In this document: positions 49,884 to 59,141 of the stretch, in pieces | Position numbering within the stretch: the first letter of the stretch is position 1 | Layout: each line of letters starts with the position of its first letter | NCBI RefSeq assembly: GCF_900312995.1 | Contig: NZ_ONZI01000002.1 | Span: forward strand, 558,001 to 622,000 | Reading direction: 5' to 3' | Length of the DNA: 64,000 nucleotides | From: Kushneria phyllosphaerae | GTDB taxonomy: Bacteria > Pseudomonadota > Gammaproteobacteria > Pseudomonadales > Halomonadaceae | Made by a program: the position numbers and the translations under genes | Notes under the pieces: model-generated | Database searches by the model: none | Seen by the model: only the letters and a program-made list of their open reading frames with translations | What the model was told of the DNA's origin: nothing

Positions 49884-51058
49884 TGGGTGCTCCCCTCCAG
49901 CGATGAAAATCTCGCCAGGCCAAACAGAGCCAGCTCCGGCAGGCGGCGCTGCTGATCAATCCAGATTCCCAGTGCCTCGCCCAATGCACTGGCAAACTTG
50001 AAACCATGGCCGGAAAACCCGCCGGCCACAATCAGCCCCGGCAGCGGCTCATCGATCAAAAAGTGTTCATCGGGGGTGCGAATGTACTGGCACACCGCGC
50101 CATGACGCAGCGCACCAATGCCCGGGAAGTAGCGATCCACCACCTGCTGAAGCTCGCTCACATCGTCCCCATGCTCGCCGAAGGCCGCCATTGCTTCACC
50201 GGATTCAAGCGGCTGGCCGCTGTCGTGACGGCCCATCTTGAAGCCGGCGCCCTCGATATCCGGAAAGCCGTAGTAGATCGCCCCTGATGGCGTGGTCAGG
50301 CTAAAGCCTGGAAAGTGATCCTGCGCGTATCGTGCATCACACGCATACCAGGCAAAGGTCTTGCGCACTCGCGTGAGCGGCAGATCCACCCCGAGCCCAG
50401 CCATCAGCGGCGCGATGCACTGACCACTGGAGAGCAGCACGCGCTCGGCGCCAAAGCGTTGACCGTCGGCGCAGATGGCCACCCAGCCGCCCTGCTCGCC
50501 GGCCTCGAGCCGGATGACCTGCGCCCCGGTGGCAAGCGCTATCCGCGGGCTGTGCTCAACGCGGGCACGCCAGCATTTGAGAATGCGCTCCACAAACAAC
50601 ACACCGGCCTCATGCTCAAAACAGCCGTGCAGGGTGTCATCCAGTGCCCAGCCGGGCCAACGGCGAGCGAGCTGGTCGCCCGGAAGACTGTCGAGCGCCA
50701 GACCATGCTGACGCGCACTCGCCTCGACCTGCGCGATGAAGGGCGCACCCGGAGGGCCGACGTTGACCACGCCGGTGGGCTGAAAAAGCGTCTCGCCGCT
50801 TTCTTCTTCCAGCTGTTTCCAGAGCTTGAGCGCACGCCGGGCCAGCGGCACGTAGCTGCTGCCCTCACCGTAGGCCTGACGCAGCAGGCGCGTTTCGCCG
50901 TGATGCGCGCCGTGCTCATGGGGCGGACTAAAGGCATCGAGCAGCTGCACGCTGGCATCACTGTGTCGGGCCAGCCAGTCGGCGGTTGCCATCCCCATGC
51001 TGCCAGCGCCGATGATCAGATAGTCGGTGCCCGGATAGTCAGTACTCAGGGCCGCCAT
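49880..51058 (-). CDS. FAD-dependent N-methyl amino-acid oxidase (SolA/monomeric sarcosine oxidase type)
   Basis: A 392-residue flavoprotein of the monomeric sarcosine oxidase/N-methyl-tryptophan oxidase group. The dinucleotide site is YLIIGAGSMGMATADWLAR (residues 13-31). The SS.G..H..TRL motif shows as GAHHGETRLLRQAY, and the flavin-contact C-terminal part as VAGGFSGHGFKFASALGE. It oxidatively demethylates an N-methyl amine, perhaps sarcosine or a compatible-solute product. Its start overlaps the end of the symporter gene by 13 bp, suggesting co-expression. Confidence 0.85.
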   Translation of the reverse strand: MAALSTDYPGTDYLIIGAGSMGMATADWLARHSDASVQLLDAFSPPHEHGAHHGETRLLRQAYGEGSSYVPLARRALKLWKQLEEESGETLFQPTGVVNVGPPGAPFIAQVEASARQHGLALDSLPGDQLARRWPGWALDDTLHGCFEHEAGVLFVERILKCWRARVEHSPRIALATGAQVIRLEAGEQGGWVAICADGQRFGAERVLLSSGQCIAPLMAGLGVDLPLTRVRKTFAWYACDARYAQDHFPGFSLTTPSGAIYYGFPDIEGAGFKMGRHDSGQPLESGEAMAAFGEHGDDVSELQQVVDRYFPGIGALRHGAVCQYIRTPDEHFLIDEPLPGLIVAGGFSGHGFKFASALGEALGIWIDQQRRLPELALFGLARFSSLEGSTQ

Positions 51059-52332
51059 AGCCGCGGCTCCTTTCTGGTGGATTCAACAGGGGCACTTGCC
51101 GGCTGGCCGAAACGACTACGGCCCTTGCGCTCGCTACGGGCAATCAGTGCTGTACCGGCCAGGTCACCGGTGACGTTGAGGGCGGTACAGCCCATGCCCA
51201 CCAGCGCGTCGATCGAGGTCAAAAGCGCCACGGTCTCGATCGGCAGACCGACCTGAGAGAAGACGGTGGCGATCATGACGATACCCGCGCCCGGCACCCC
51301 GGCGGTACCAATCGAGATCAGGGTGCCGATCAGCACGATCTGGGCCATGGTGGCGATGTCCAGCGGCGTACCCATCACATTGGCAGCAAACACCGCCGAA
51401 ATGGCAATACGGATGGCCGCACCATCCATGTTGATGGTCGCGCCCAGCGGCAGACTGAAGCCATACAGCGACTGTGGCAGCCCCATGCGACTGGCGGCGT
51501 TAAGGCTCAACGGGAGCACACCGGAACTGCTCTGGGTGGCAAAGGCCGTCGCCATCGGCGTGCGGGCCTCGCGGAAGAAGTCCCGAAGCTTCACGCCAAA
51601 AAGTTTCATCAACACGCAATAGACCAGCAGATGCACACCCAGCGCAATGTAGAGCACCATCACCATATCGCCGAGTGACAGGATAGTGGCAAGCCCCTGC
51701 TGACTGACCGTGTTGGCCACGATCGCGAACACGCCGATCGGCACCACATGCAACACGCCGGCCATCACCTTCATGGTCACGGCGTTGAGCCCTTCCAGCA
51801 GGCGATAGAGGTGATCGCCCATCTCGCGCTGGGCATCAGTGGAGCGCATGAACAAAAGCGCCAGCCCAAACACCACGGCGGTAAAGATAATGCCCAGTAG
51901 ATTGGGCTCGGCAAACGCCGAAACGATGTTGCTGGGCACGATGTTCAAAAGTACCTGCACCAGCCCAGGGTTTTCCGGCACGCTCACGCTGGCACTGGTA
52001 TCCAGCGTCAGCCCCTGCCCCGGGTTGAACAGTGTGGCGACCGCAAGCCCGACCACAATGGCCAGTGCGGTGGTCACCACGTAATAGAGCAGTACCTTGC
52101 GCCCGATTCGGCCCATGCTGCTCCCATCGGCCTGGTTGATGCCGACCATCAGGGTAAAGAGCACAATGGGCACGATCAGAAACTGCAAAAGACGCAGCAG
52201 CAGATCGCCCAGCGGCGAAAGCCAACTCACGTACTCGCCGCCGAACAGGCCGGCCAGTACGCCCAGCGCCAGCGCCAGCGTCACGCGCAGGATCAGGGAG
52301 GCCTTGAGATAGGCGCGAAACAGGGTTTTCAT
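51046..52332 (-). CDS. Dicarboxylate/amino-acid:cation symporter (DAACS family)
   Basis: A 428-residue Na+- or H+-coupled symporter of the GltP/DctA superfamily. Conserved features are the serine-rich re-entrant loop ATQSSSGVLPLSL, the NMDGAAIRI motif and TAGVPGAGIVM. Eight membrane helices are expected. ATG at 52332 has AAGGA 7 nt upstream (the frame opens at 52368). The substrate (glutamate, C4-dicarboxylate or serine/threonine) cannot be told. Its end overlaps the SolA-like oxidase start, so uptake and oxidation of a linked substrate are possible. Confidence 0.88.
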   Translation of the reverse strand: MKTLFRAYLKASLILRVTLALALGVLAGLFGGEYVSWLSPLGDLLLRLLQFLIVPIVLFTLMVGINQADGSSMGRIGRKVLLYYVVTTALAIVVGLAVATLFNPGQGLTLDTSASVSVPENPGLVQVLLNIVPSNIVSAFAEPNLLGIIFTAVVFGLALLFMRSTDAQREMGDHLYRLLEGLNAVTMKVMAGVLHVVPIGVFAIVANTVSQQGLATILSLGDMVMVLYIALGVHLLVYCVLMKLFGVKLRDFFREARTPMATAFATQSSSGVLPLSLNAASRMGLPQSLYGFSLPLGATINMDGAAIRIAISAVFAANVMGTPLDIATMAQIVLIGTLISIGTAGVPGAGIVMIATVFSQVGLPIETVALLTSIDALVGMGCTALNVTGDLAGTALIARSERKGRSRFGQPASAPVESTRKEPRLWRP

Positions 52333-52426
52333 CAGACATCCTTGAAGACGGGAAACAACCTCGATCACAGCGCCGAACGGGCGCCGGGCGCGGCTGGACT
52401 GGCAGCCGCTTTGCTCTGGGCGGGGA

Positions 52427-53188
52427 TTATGCCATTAACGTGCGGGCAAAAAAGGTCATCAAACGGGCATACCAGTCATTTTCGGCCTCACCACCGAGGA
52501 TATGCCCCTCTCCCTGCATGTAGATCACCTCGGGCGTGCGCCCATGCCGCTTGAGACGCGCCTCCAGCCGGCGGGTCATGGCGACCGACCACAGGGTATC
52601 TGCCGTGCCATGGCTTAAAAAAAGCGGCCCGTCGTAGCGTTCGATCTCGATCGGCGTGGTGGGCAAAAGTCCCTCGCTGCTGCCCTGCCATGACCAGGCC
52701 CGCTGTGCCCCATCCCAGGCCTGCCAGCCCGGATCGCCGCTGTCGCGAAAAGTGCGGGCATCAAACCCACCGCAGACCACATCCGGGGGCGCATGCGCTG
52801 CCAGGCTATCGGGGAGGCCCTCAATACCGTCTCTGGCCATTAATGATGCCACCAGCAGTGCATGCTCGGCGCCTCTCGAGGCCCCATAAAGCCCTACCCC
52901 TTGACCCGTGAAGGCAAAGCCGCGTAGCGCCTGCAGGGCCGCCACCGTTCGCTCAAGCGGCACTTCAATGATCTGGCCGGCGTTCCAGGCATTGCCCCCG
53001 ACAGAGAATCCCAGCGGAAAGGCCAGAAAACCATGGGCGGCCAGCATCACCGCATGGCGATGACTCCAGCCCGACCAGGCACCTTCAGAACCGTGCAGTA
53101 TCATGACGGCCGGAAACGGCCCGTCCCCGGGCGGCCCATAGGTGGTCCCCCAGCCCGGCAGCGCACGACGAACAATGGCAGGTGTCAT
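52427..53188 (-). CDS. Alpha/beta hydrolase (acyl-CoA thioesterase/BAAT-C-like)
   Basis: A 253-residue hydrolase. An oxyanion-side segment VMILHGSEGAWSGW, the nucleophile elbow GASRGAEHALLVA (Ser), an acidic residue in LSHGTADTLW and a final His in GEGHILGG are visible, in the order of the dienelactone hydrolase/BAAT-C group. The frame opens at 53212 (TTG); ATG at 53188 has GGAG 9 nt upstream. It lies 80 bp after the protoporphyrinogen oxidase gene. Substrate unknown. Confidence 0.8.
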   Translation of the reverse strand: MTPAIVRRALPGWGTTYGPPGDGPFPAVMILHGSEGAWSGWSHRHAVMLAAHGFLAFPLGFSVGGNAWNAGQIIEVPLERTVAALQALRGFAFTGQGVGLYGASRGAEHALLVASLMARDGIEGLPDSLAAHAPPDVVCGGFDARTFRDSGDPGWQAWDGAQRAWSWQGSSEGLLPTTPIEIERYDGPLFLSHGTADTLWSVAMTRRLEARLKRHGRTPEVIYMQGEGHILGGEAENDWYARLMTFFARTLMA

Positions 53189-53268
53189 GATCAAACGCTC
53201 CATCCTGTTCAAGAATCACCGCCCGGTAACGGGGAGCATGGCCAACCGAACGAGGTGATGACCATCAA

Positions 53269-54663
53269 TCAACCTTGCGCGGCCAGACGCTCACCCAGCT
53301 TTCTGCCGTTTTCCAGGCAATCCCCCACCGCAATACCATCGCGCCAGTTGCCCACCAGTGATAGCCCTTCATGGCGTGCCAACGCGGCATCCAGGCGCTT
53401 GATGCGCGCCAGATGCCCCAGCTCATACTGCGGAATGGCCCGCGGCCAGCGGCTGACCTGCTGCCAGACCGGATCACCACGAATGCCGAGCAGATCACGC
53501 AGGTCGTAAAGCACCTGCTGCACCTGCTCGGCATCGCTGCCTTCGGCGGCTTCAGGCTGACGTCGACCGCCGATAAAGGCGTTGATCAGGCAGTGTCCGG
53601 CCGGGGCGCGACCTTCAAAGATCGTCGAGGAAAACAGCGCGCCCAGCGTGCGGCGTTTTTCAATGCTCGGGATCAGCACGCCAAAGCCATCGAGGGCGTG
53701 GGTGACATCCTCACGACGAAAGCCCAGCGCGACGGCGTTGACCGGCGGATAGGCGATCTCCTCGAGCGGCGCGGTCAGTGACGCATCCAGCGGCGCCAGC
53801 AGTGTCACCACCACAGGGGCCGAGACGGCCAGTACCAGTTCACGCGTGCGAAAGCATCGCCCGGCACTATCGGTCACCTGCCAGTAATCTTCGGTCTTCT
53901 CAAGCGAGACAATATCGCAGTCACAGTTGATCTCGCCGCCATGGGTCTTGATCTCTTCTCCAAGCCGCTCGGCCAGGCGTTCAAGCCCGGTCGGGAAACT
54001 CACCAGCTTGCCGCGCCACTCGGCGGGGAGCTCGGGCGGTGTGCGGCGCGATTGCCAGAGCCTTGTCAGGCCGCCGCGAATCAGCGAGCCATATTCCTGC
54101 TCGATCGCCACCAGCCGGGGCATTGCGGCCCGTGCCGAGAGTCTTTGCGGATCACCGGCATAGACGCCCGACACAAAGGGATCGACCATGCGCTCCAGTA
54201 CCCGCCGACCCAGGCGGCGCTCGACGAAGCCGGCCAGACTCTCCTCCGCGCCGCGGCTTTTTTTGACGAAAGGCTCGCGCACGATCTGTGACCACCCCTC
54301 ACGCCCGATCAGGGCATTGTTCAGCGACCGCAGTGGGTGGGTCGGCAGCGCCACCGGGGCGCCATCCATCGCCACGAACCGCTTCTGGGCCGCCGGATTG
54401 GCCGACTGCGCCTCGCCCAGCAGATCCATCTCCTCGAGCAGACGATAGAGCGGCGGCTTCATGATCAGCGTGTTGGGGCCGATCTCGGTCTGCCAGCCAC
54501 CGTCACACCGGGTGCTGATATTGCCCCCGACCCTCGATTCGCGCTCCAGCAGCGCGACCCGTTTACCGCCTTTGGCCAGCACTCGCGCGCAGGCAAGGCC
54601 TGTGGCGCCACCGCCCACCACGACCACATCATGAATATCGCCCTTCACGCTGCCCTCTTCCAT
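53269..54663 (-). CDS. hemG: Oxygen-dependent protoporphyrinogen oxidase (HemG/HemY)
   Basis: A 464-residue flavoprotein that converts protoporphyrinogen IX to protoporphyrin IX in haem synthesis. The dinucleotide site is VVVVGGGATGLACARVLA, followed by ESRVGGNISTR. The DPFVSGVYAGDPQRLSARAAMP segment is the PPO signature, and the C-terminal part ends SLVGNWRDGIAVGDCLENGR. ATG at 54663 has AGGGG upstream; ATG at 54687 is the alternative. Halomonads appear to use this type instead of the menaquinone-linked HemG flavodoxin; that is an inference. Confidence 0.88.
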   Translation of the reverse strand: MEEGSVKGDIHDVVVVGGGATGLACARVLAKGGKRVALLERESRVGGNISTRCDGGWQTEIGPNTLIMKPPLYRLLEEMDLLGEAQSANPAAQKRFVAMDGAPVALPTHPLRSLNNALIGREGWSQIVREPFVKKSRGAEESLAGFVERRLGRRVLERMVDPFVSGVYAGDPQRLSARAAMPRLVAIEQEYGSLIRGGLTRLWQSRRTPPELPAEWRGKLVSFPTGLERLAERLGEEIKTHGGEINCDCDIVSLEKTEDYWQVTDSAGRCFRTRELVLAVSAPVVVTLLAPLDASLTAPLEEIAYPPVNAVALGFRREDVTHALDGFGVLIPSIEKRRTLGALFSSTIFEGRAPAGHCLINAFIGGRRQPEAAEGSDAEQVQQVLYDLRDLLGIRGDPVWQQVSRWPRAIPQYELGHLARIKRLDAALARHEGLSLVGNWRDGIAVGDCLENGRKLGERLAAQG

Positions 54664-54784
54664 TGATGCTTCCCCTGCCTGATTCATCCGGTCATGTCGT
54701 GCTGATCAAACCAGCATACGCAGCACCGCGGCATCCGGCACGTGACACATCGCCACCGGAGCGTGCCCTAGCACTGGCAGCATT

Positions 54785-54813
54785 AAAAAGCCCGGCACGA
54801 GGCCGGGCTTTTG
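54785..54813 (-). terminator. Terminator of yghU
   Basis: Eleven-bp perfect stem (54786-54796 with 54802-54812), 5-nt loop, T-run on the minus strand. It lies 20 nt beyond the yghU stop. Confidence 0.88.
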
Positions 54814-54832
54814 CGCTCAACAGCAGAGACGA

Positions 54833-55699
54833 TCAGCTCTGACCAATCTTGTCCTGCGTCTTCGTATCGAAGTCGCTCGCATCGTGGCGCTCGTGGAGCT
54901 GGGTTTCCGGCTCGCCGAAGGTGCGATTGACCATGCGGCCGCGCTGTACGGCCGGCCGGCCGTCGATCTCTTTCGCCCAGCGCATTACGTGCTCATAGCT
55001 TTCCACCTGCAGAAACTCGGCGGCATCATACAGACGGCCCAGCACCAGCTGGCCATACCAGGACCAGATGGCGATGTCGGCAATGGTGTACTCGCTGCCG
55101 GCCATATACGCATTCTCGGCCAGATGGCGGTCGAGCACGTCGAGCTGACGCTTGGCTTCCATGGCGTAGCGGTCGATCGGGTATTCCAGCTTCACCGGCG
55201 CATAGGCGTAGAAGTGGCCGAAGCCGCCTCCCAAAAACGGCGCACTGCCCATCTGCCAGAACAGCCAGTTCATGGTCTCGGTGCGTACCACATGCTCTTT
55301 TGGCAGCAGCTCGCCGAACTTCTCGGCCAGATACAGCAGAATCGAGCCGGACTCGAAAACGCGCGTGGGCGGCTCAGTGGTGTGGTCCGCCAGCGCCGGA
55401 ATCTTGGAGTTCGGGTTGAGCTCGACAAACCCGCTGCCGAACTGATCGCCCTCGCCGATGTTGATCAGCCACGCATCGTACTCGGCGCCCTCATGACCGA
55501 GCGCCAGCAGCTCCTCGAGCATGATGGAGGCTTTCACTCCATTGGGCGTGGCCAGCGAGTAGAGTTGAAACGGATGCTTGCCGACCGACAGCGCCTTGTC
55601 ATGGGTGGCCCCGGCCACCGGACGATTGATGCTGGCAAACTTGCCACCGCTCTCTTTTGGCTCCCACACTGTGGGCGGTGTGTATTGCTGATCACTCAT
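54833..55699 (-). CDS. yghU: YghU-type glutathione S-transferase (disulfide-bond oxidoreductase)
   Basis: A 288-residue Nu-class GST. It starts YTPPTVW, as in E. coli YghU. Asn25 lies in SINRP and Thr51-Pro-Asn53 in LATPNGVKASIMLEEL, the residues that bind two glutathiones; no cysteine is used. The C-terminal helical domain shows WQMGSAPFLGGGFGHFYAYAP and YTIADIAIWSWYG. These enzymes reduce disulfides with glutathione. ATG at 55699 (MSDQQY). Confidence 0.92.
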   Translation of the reverse strand: MSDQQYTPPTVWEPKESGGKFASINRPVAGATHDKALSVGKHPFQLYSLATPNGVKASIMLEELLALGHEGAEYDAWLINIGEGDQFGSGFVELNPNSKIPALADHTTEPPTRVFESGSILLYLAEKFGELLPKEHVVRTETMNWLFWQMGSAPFLGGGFGHFYAYAPVKLEYPIDRYAMEAKRQLDVLDRHLAENAYMAGSEYTIADIAIWSWYGQLVLGRLYDAAEFLQVESYEHVMRWAKEIDGRPAVQRGRMVNRTFGEPETQLHERHDASDFDTKTQDKIGQS

Positions 55700-55827
55700 G
55701 AGTCATTTCCTTGTCGCTTGCATGTGGGTGTCTGACACCCGGCGTCAGGAGAAAAGATAGCCTGTTAACGAAAAGGCATCGACCCTGAATCCTGTGCTTC
55801 ATCTCTTTCACGCTCATGAGCGATGTT

Positions 55828-56553
55828 TTACCAGGCAAGCGTCTGCCCTTCAAAATCCACGAAGCGCTGCTCGGCCTGCCCGAGCGCCGCTTCCAGTACG
55901 GTCACCAGGCCGGTCGCACTCTGCTCGACCGTCACCGGAGCCTCTTCGCCCCCCATGTCGGTCTTTACCCAGCCCGGATGCAGGTTGAGCACGCCTACGC
56001 CTGCCGGTATGGCCTCGTTGATGGCAAACCCGCATGACAGGCTGTTGAGCGCCGCCTTGCTGGCCCGGTAGAGCTCGCGATCGCCCGAGTCGTTAAGCGA
56101 CACGCTGCCCATGCGCGAGCTCACAAAACCGATCACGCCATGAGAGGCCATTGCTGGCAATAGGGCGCGGGCCAGTCGCAGCGGCGCCATGGCGTTGAGA
56201 TCAAAGAGCTCGCCGGTCTCTTCCTGACTTGCCTGCTCGGCGCGCTGATGATCCGGCCCCATGATGCCGGCCGAAATCACCAGCAGATTCAGCGCCTGCA
56301 CGCCAAGCGATGCGGCAAGCTCTGCAGGCCGGGCAGGGCTGGCAAGATCCAGCTCGACGATCTCCAGCGCCGCGTCATATTGCGTCTGCAGCTCTGCCAG
56401 CGCCTGCGGCGTGCGGGCGCTGTCACGCACCGTGGCCGTCACCTGCCAGCCACGCGCGAGCAGCACCTGTACCAGCCCCAGGCCTATACCACGGGAGGCG
56501 CCCACGACCAGCGCGCGGCGCCCGGCGTGTTCAACGGTTGCGGTATTGCTCAT
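55828..56553 (-). CDS. Short-chain dehydrogenase/reductase
   Basis: A 241-residue SDR of the classical-like kind. It has GASRGIGLGL (cofactor loop), an ISAG segment for the NNAG site, SSRMGS for the catalytic Ser, and YRASK (Tyr-x3-Lys). The N-terminal Rossmann fold and LHPGWVKTDMGG near the end fit NADPH-linked carbonyl reductases like CsgA/sepiapterin reductase relatives. It is the last gene of a minus-strand group with the NTF2 and NAD(P)-binding proteins. Substrate unknown. Confidence 0.85.
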   Translation of the reverse strand: MSNTATVEHAGRRALVVGASRGIGLGLVQVLLARGWQVTATVRDSARTPQALAELQTQYDAALEIVELDLASPARPAELAASLGVQALNLLVISAGIMGPDHQRAEQASQEETGELFDLNAMAPLRLARALLPAMASHGVIGFVSSRMGSVSLNDSGDRELYRASKAALNSLSCGFAINEAIPAGVGVLNLHPGWVKTDMGGEEAPVTVEQSATGLVTVLEAALGQAEQRFVDFEGQTLAW

Positions 56554-56593
56554 GTCCTCTCCCTGAGGTCGCTCGATTCAAAACGTAATCGAG

Positions 56594-57061
56594 TTAAAAC
56601 ATCGTGTTGTCGTTGGCGGATTTGTCCGGCACTGGCTGGATCACATCCCAGTGTTCGACGATTTTACCGTCATTGACGCGGAAGATATCCACCACGGCCT
56701 CACCCTGGTCCTTGTCGCTTTCGGTCGAGTGGACATGCAGCCAGACCAGATCGCCATCGGCGGCGCTGCGCATGATCTCGCTTTTATAGTCCGGATGCGC
56801 CTTGAAATAGCTGGAGAAATACTCGACCACCGGTGCCCTGCCGTCGGGCACACCCGGGTTATGCTGGATATAGTCGGGGGCCAGCACCTCGGCGCTTTTC
56901 TCGGTGTCATGGTCGTTGAAAAATCGGTTGTAGAAATCCACGACCAGTTCCCGGTTGGCTTCTTCCTGATGAATGTCTCGCTCTGACTGGGCAAAAGAGA
57001 CGGCCGGTACGGCCAGCATCAGGACAGTTGTGGCAACGCCAAGAGATTTCAGTAGCGACAT
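56594..57061 (-). CDS. Secreted SnoaL/NTF2-like protein
   Basis: A 155-residue protein with a signal peptide (residues 1-24, ending SFA) and a SnoaL-type NTF2 fold: EEANRELVVDFYNRFFNDHD, YIQHNPGVPDGRAPVVEYF, GDLVWLHVHST and IVEHWDVIQPVPDKSANDNTMF. The last segment is common in soluble polyketide-cyclase-like proteins. ATG at 57061 has GGAG 7 nt upstream; the longer frame to 57163 overlaps the next gene and is rejected. The periplasmic role is unknown. Confidence 0.8.
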   Translation of the reverse strand: MSLLKSLGVATTVLMLAVPAVSFAQSERDIHQEEANRELVVDFYNRFFNDHDTEKSAEVLAPDYIQHNPGVPDGRAPVVEYFSSYFKAHPDYKSEIMRSAADGDLVWLHVHSTESDKDQGEAVVDIFRVNDGKIVEHWDVIQPVPDKSANDNTMF

Positions 57062-57083
57062 GGGAGAACTCCGTTTTGGGTGA

Positions 57084-57695
57084 TCAGTAGCCGACAGTGA
57101 AACGCTGACGCACATGGGCAGGGCTTTCCAGCTCATCGACCATCGCCACGGCGTAGTCCTCAAAGGAAATGCTGGAGCCGCCCTCGTGGGTCAGGAGCTG
57201 ATCATTACCAAGTCGGAACGCTCCGGTGCGCCTGCCGGCGACGAACTCGGCCGATGGAGACAAAAAGGTCCACTCCAGATCCGCCACGCCGCGCAGAAAG
57301 TCCAGAAACTCGCCACCGGCACGCGCCTCAGGCTGATAGGCCTCGGGGAAGTCTGGCTGATCGATGAGCTTTTCACCGGGCGCCACTTCCAGACTGCCGG
57401 CCCCACCAACCACAAGATAGCGCGACACACCGGCATCGCGCAGGGCGCCGACCAGCGTTTTGACGTCGCTGGTCCTGAAAGGGAGGGCACTAATGACGGC
57501 GTCATGCCCCTTGAGCAGCGCAGCGAGCCCCTCGCGGTCACCAGCATCGCCCTGCCTTGCGGTCACGCCGGGTAACAGCTCAATGTTGTCCCTGTTGCGG
57601 GCAATGGCCGTCACCTGATGGCTGCGATCCGACAGTTCCGCGAGAAGCCGCGAGCCGGCATTACCTGATGCTCCGATCAACGCTACCTGTGCCAT
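57084..57695 (-). CDS. NAD(P)H-binding oxidoreductase (NmrA/YwnB-like)
   Basis: A 203-residue Rossmann protein: VALIGASGNAGSRLLAEL with GxxGxxG, then a conserved NAD(P)-contact segment (DAVISALPF) and WTFLSPSAEF..RRTGAFR, as in YwnB-like small atypical SDRs. A strong ribosome site (AGGAGGTG) lies 4 nt before ATG at 57695. It is divergent from an HxlR regulator, an arrangement like E. coli ytfG/ytfH, and is probably controlled by it. Confidence 0.85.
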   Translation of the reverse strand: MAQVALIGASGNAGSRLLAELSDRSHQVTAIARNRDNIELLPGVTARQGDAGDREGLAALLKGHDAVISALPFRTSDVKTLVGALRDAGVSRYLVVGGAGSLEVAPGEKLIDQPDFPEAYQPEARAGGEFLDFLRGVADLEWTFLSPSAEFVAGRRTGAFRLGNDQLLTHEGGSSISFEDYAVAMVDELESPAHVRQRFTVGY

Positions 57696-57802
57696 GCACC
57701 ACCTCCTGGCATTCGTGTATCATGGGTGGTCTAAAAGACAGACCGTGGAATGAACTTAAGCGCGTTGTGATGCCGGCGCAAGACGTCACACGCACCTGAC
57801 AG

Positions 57803-57820
57803 GGTCACATCCGTGTGACC
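57803..57820. promoter_or_regulatory. Inverted repeat, candidate HxlR operator
   Basis: Perfect 7-bp inverted repeat GGTCACA-TCCG-TGTGACC between the divergent NAD(P)-oxidoreductase and HxlR genes, 48 bp before the HxlR start. It has no T-run. Dimeric winged-helix regulators such as HxlR use sites of this kind. Confidence 0.5.
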
Positions 57821-57867
57821 TGCCAGCTCTGCCCCGGCCACCCAACCACCCGATCGATGGCAATATC

Positions 57868-58239
57868 ATGACAAAGATGCCCGACAACGACACCTTCGTC
57901 TTTGAACAGCCCTGTCCGATTCGCGACGTGCTCGACCGCATTGGCGATCAGTGGAGCCTGCTGATCATGGAGACCCTGGCGCCGGGCACCCTGCGCTTTA
58001 ATGCCCTGATGCGCGAGATCGGCGACATCTCGAAGCAGATGCTGTCGCGTACGCTCAAGCAGCTCGAGCAGGATGGCTTTATCACCCGTACGCTCTACCC
58101 CGAGGTACCTTTGAGAGTGGAGTACGCCCTGACCGATCTGGGTCACTCGTTTCTGGAACCCATGCAGCAGCTGATCACCTGGGCGGAGACCCATCACCGC
58201 ACCATCGTGATAGCACGCGAGCGCTATCAGTCAACGTAG
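57868..58239 (+). CDS. HxlR-family transcriptional regulator
   Basis: A 123-residue winged-helix regulator. HxlR hallmarks are PCPIRDVLDRIGDQWSLLIMETLAPG (with the redox-type Cys), RFNALMREIGDISKQMLSRTLKQLEQDGFITRTLYPEVPLRVEYALTDLG. HxlR proteins often sense quinones or electrophiles through that cysteine and control a divergent reductase, here the NAD(P)-binding protein at 57084. It stops 8 nt before the convergent SDR gene. Confidence 0.92.
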   Translation: MTKMPDNDTFVFEQPCPIRDVLDRIGDQWSLLIMETLAPGTLRFNALMREIGDISKQMLSRTLKQLEQDGFITRTLYPEVPLRVEYALTDLGHSFLEPMQQLITWAETHHRTIVIARERYQST

Positions 58240-58246
58240 GACCACC

Positions 58247-58987
58247 TCAGGCAAAGCCTCCATTGACGCGCAGGATCTGTGCGTTGACCCAGCCGCCATC
58301 AGGGCCGGCCAGAAAGGCCACGGTGCCGGCAATTTCCTCGGGCTGACCCAGCCGCTCAAGCGGCGCCATAGCCGCAATATGCGCCACCTGCTCCTCGCTT
58401 TTGCCTTCAAAAAAGAGTTCGGTGGCGACCGGCCCGGGTGCCACGGCGTTGACCGTAATCTCGCGTCCGCGCAGCTCATTGGCCAGCACCTTCACAAGCC
58501 CCTCAACGCCTGCCTTGCTGGCGATGTAGGCGCCGTAGCCGGGGAAGGATTTCGCCAGCACGCTCGATGACAGCGCGATGATGCGACCGCCCTGCGCCAG
58601 CACTTCGGCGGCTTTCGCCATCACCAGCCAGCTGCCACGCAGGTTGATCGCAAGCGTTTGATCCAGCACGTCCAGATTGTCGCTGGTGATGGGTGCCATC
58701 TTCATGATGCCGGCATTGTTGACGACCACATCAAGACGTCCGAACGCCGCCATGGTGGTGGCAAAAAGCTGCTCGACCGCCCCGGCATCGCTGATGTCGG
58801 CCTGGAGGGCACGTGCCTGCCCACCGGCCGCTTCGATCTCGGCCACAACCGAGGCTGCACATTCGGCGCTGCCGGCGTAATTGACGACCACGGCAAAACC
58901 ATCGTTTGCCAGTTTCAGGGCAATGGTCCGGCCGATGCCGCGAGAGGCACCGGTCACCATGGCCACACGTTCGGGGTGTTTACTCAT
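58247..58987 (-). CDS. SDR-family oxidoreductase (FabG-like)
   Basis: A 246-residue classical SDR. It has TGASRGIGRTI, NNAGIMKM, catalytic Ser in SSSVLAK, YGAYIASKAG (Tyr-x3-Lys) and NAVAPGPVATELF. It resembles 3-oxoacyl-ACP reductase and other NADPH reductases of this shape; the substrate is unknown. ATG at 58987 has GGAG 7 nt upstream. It is divergent from pdxI, with about 150 bp between starts. Confidence 0.87.
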   Translation of the reverse strand: MSKHPERVAMVTGASRGIGRTIALKLANDGFAVVVNYAGSAECAASVVAEIEAAGGQARALQADISDAGAVEQLFATTMAAFGRLDVVVNNAGIMKMAPITSDNLDVLDQTLAINLRGSWLVMAKAAEVLAQGGRIIALSSSVLAKSFPGYGAYIASKAGVEGLVKVLANELRGREITVNAVAPGPVATELFFEGKSEEQVAHIAAMAPLERLGQPEEIAGTVAFLAGPDGGWVNAQILRVNGGFA

Positions 58988-59141
58988 GACGCTGCTCCGT
59001 TTTCAGGGGTGAACTTCCAGGAGGGTGAACTTCTCTCGCCCGGCATTGCCACATCTTCAGGGGCCGTACCCGGGACTACACTGACCATAGTCTGTCCCGC
59101 CCTGACCGGCCTTTCGGTCATCCATGTCGAGGAGAAGTCAC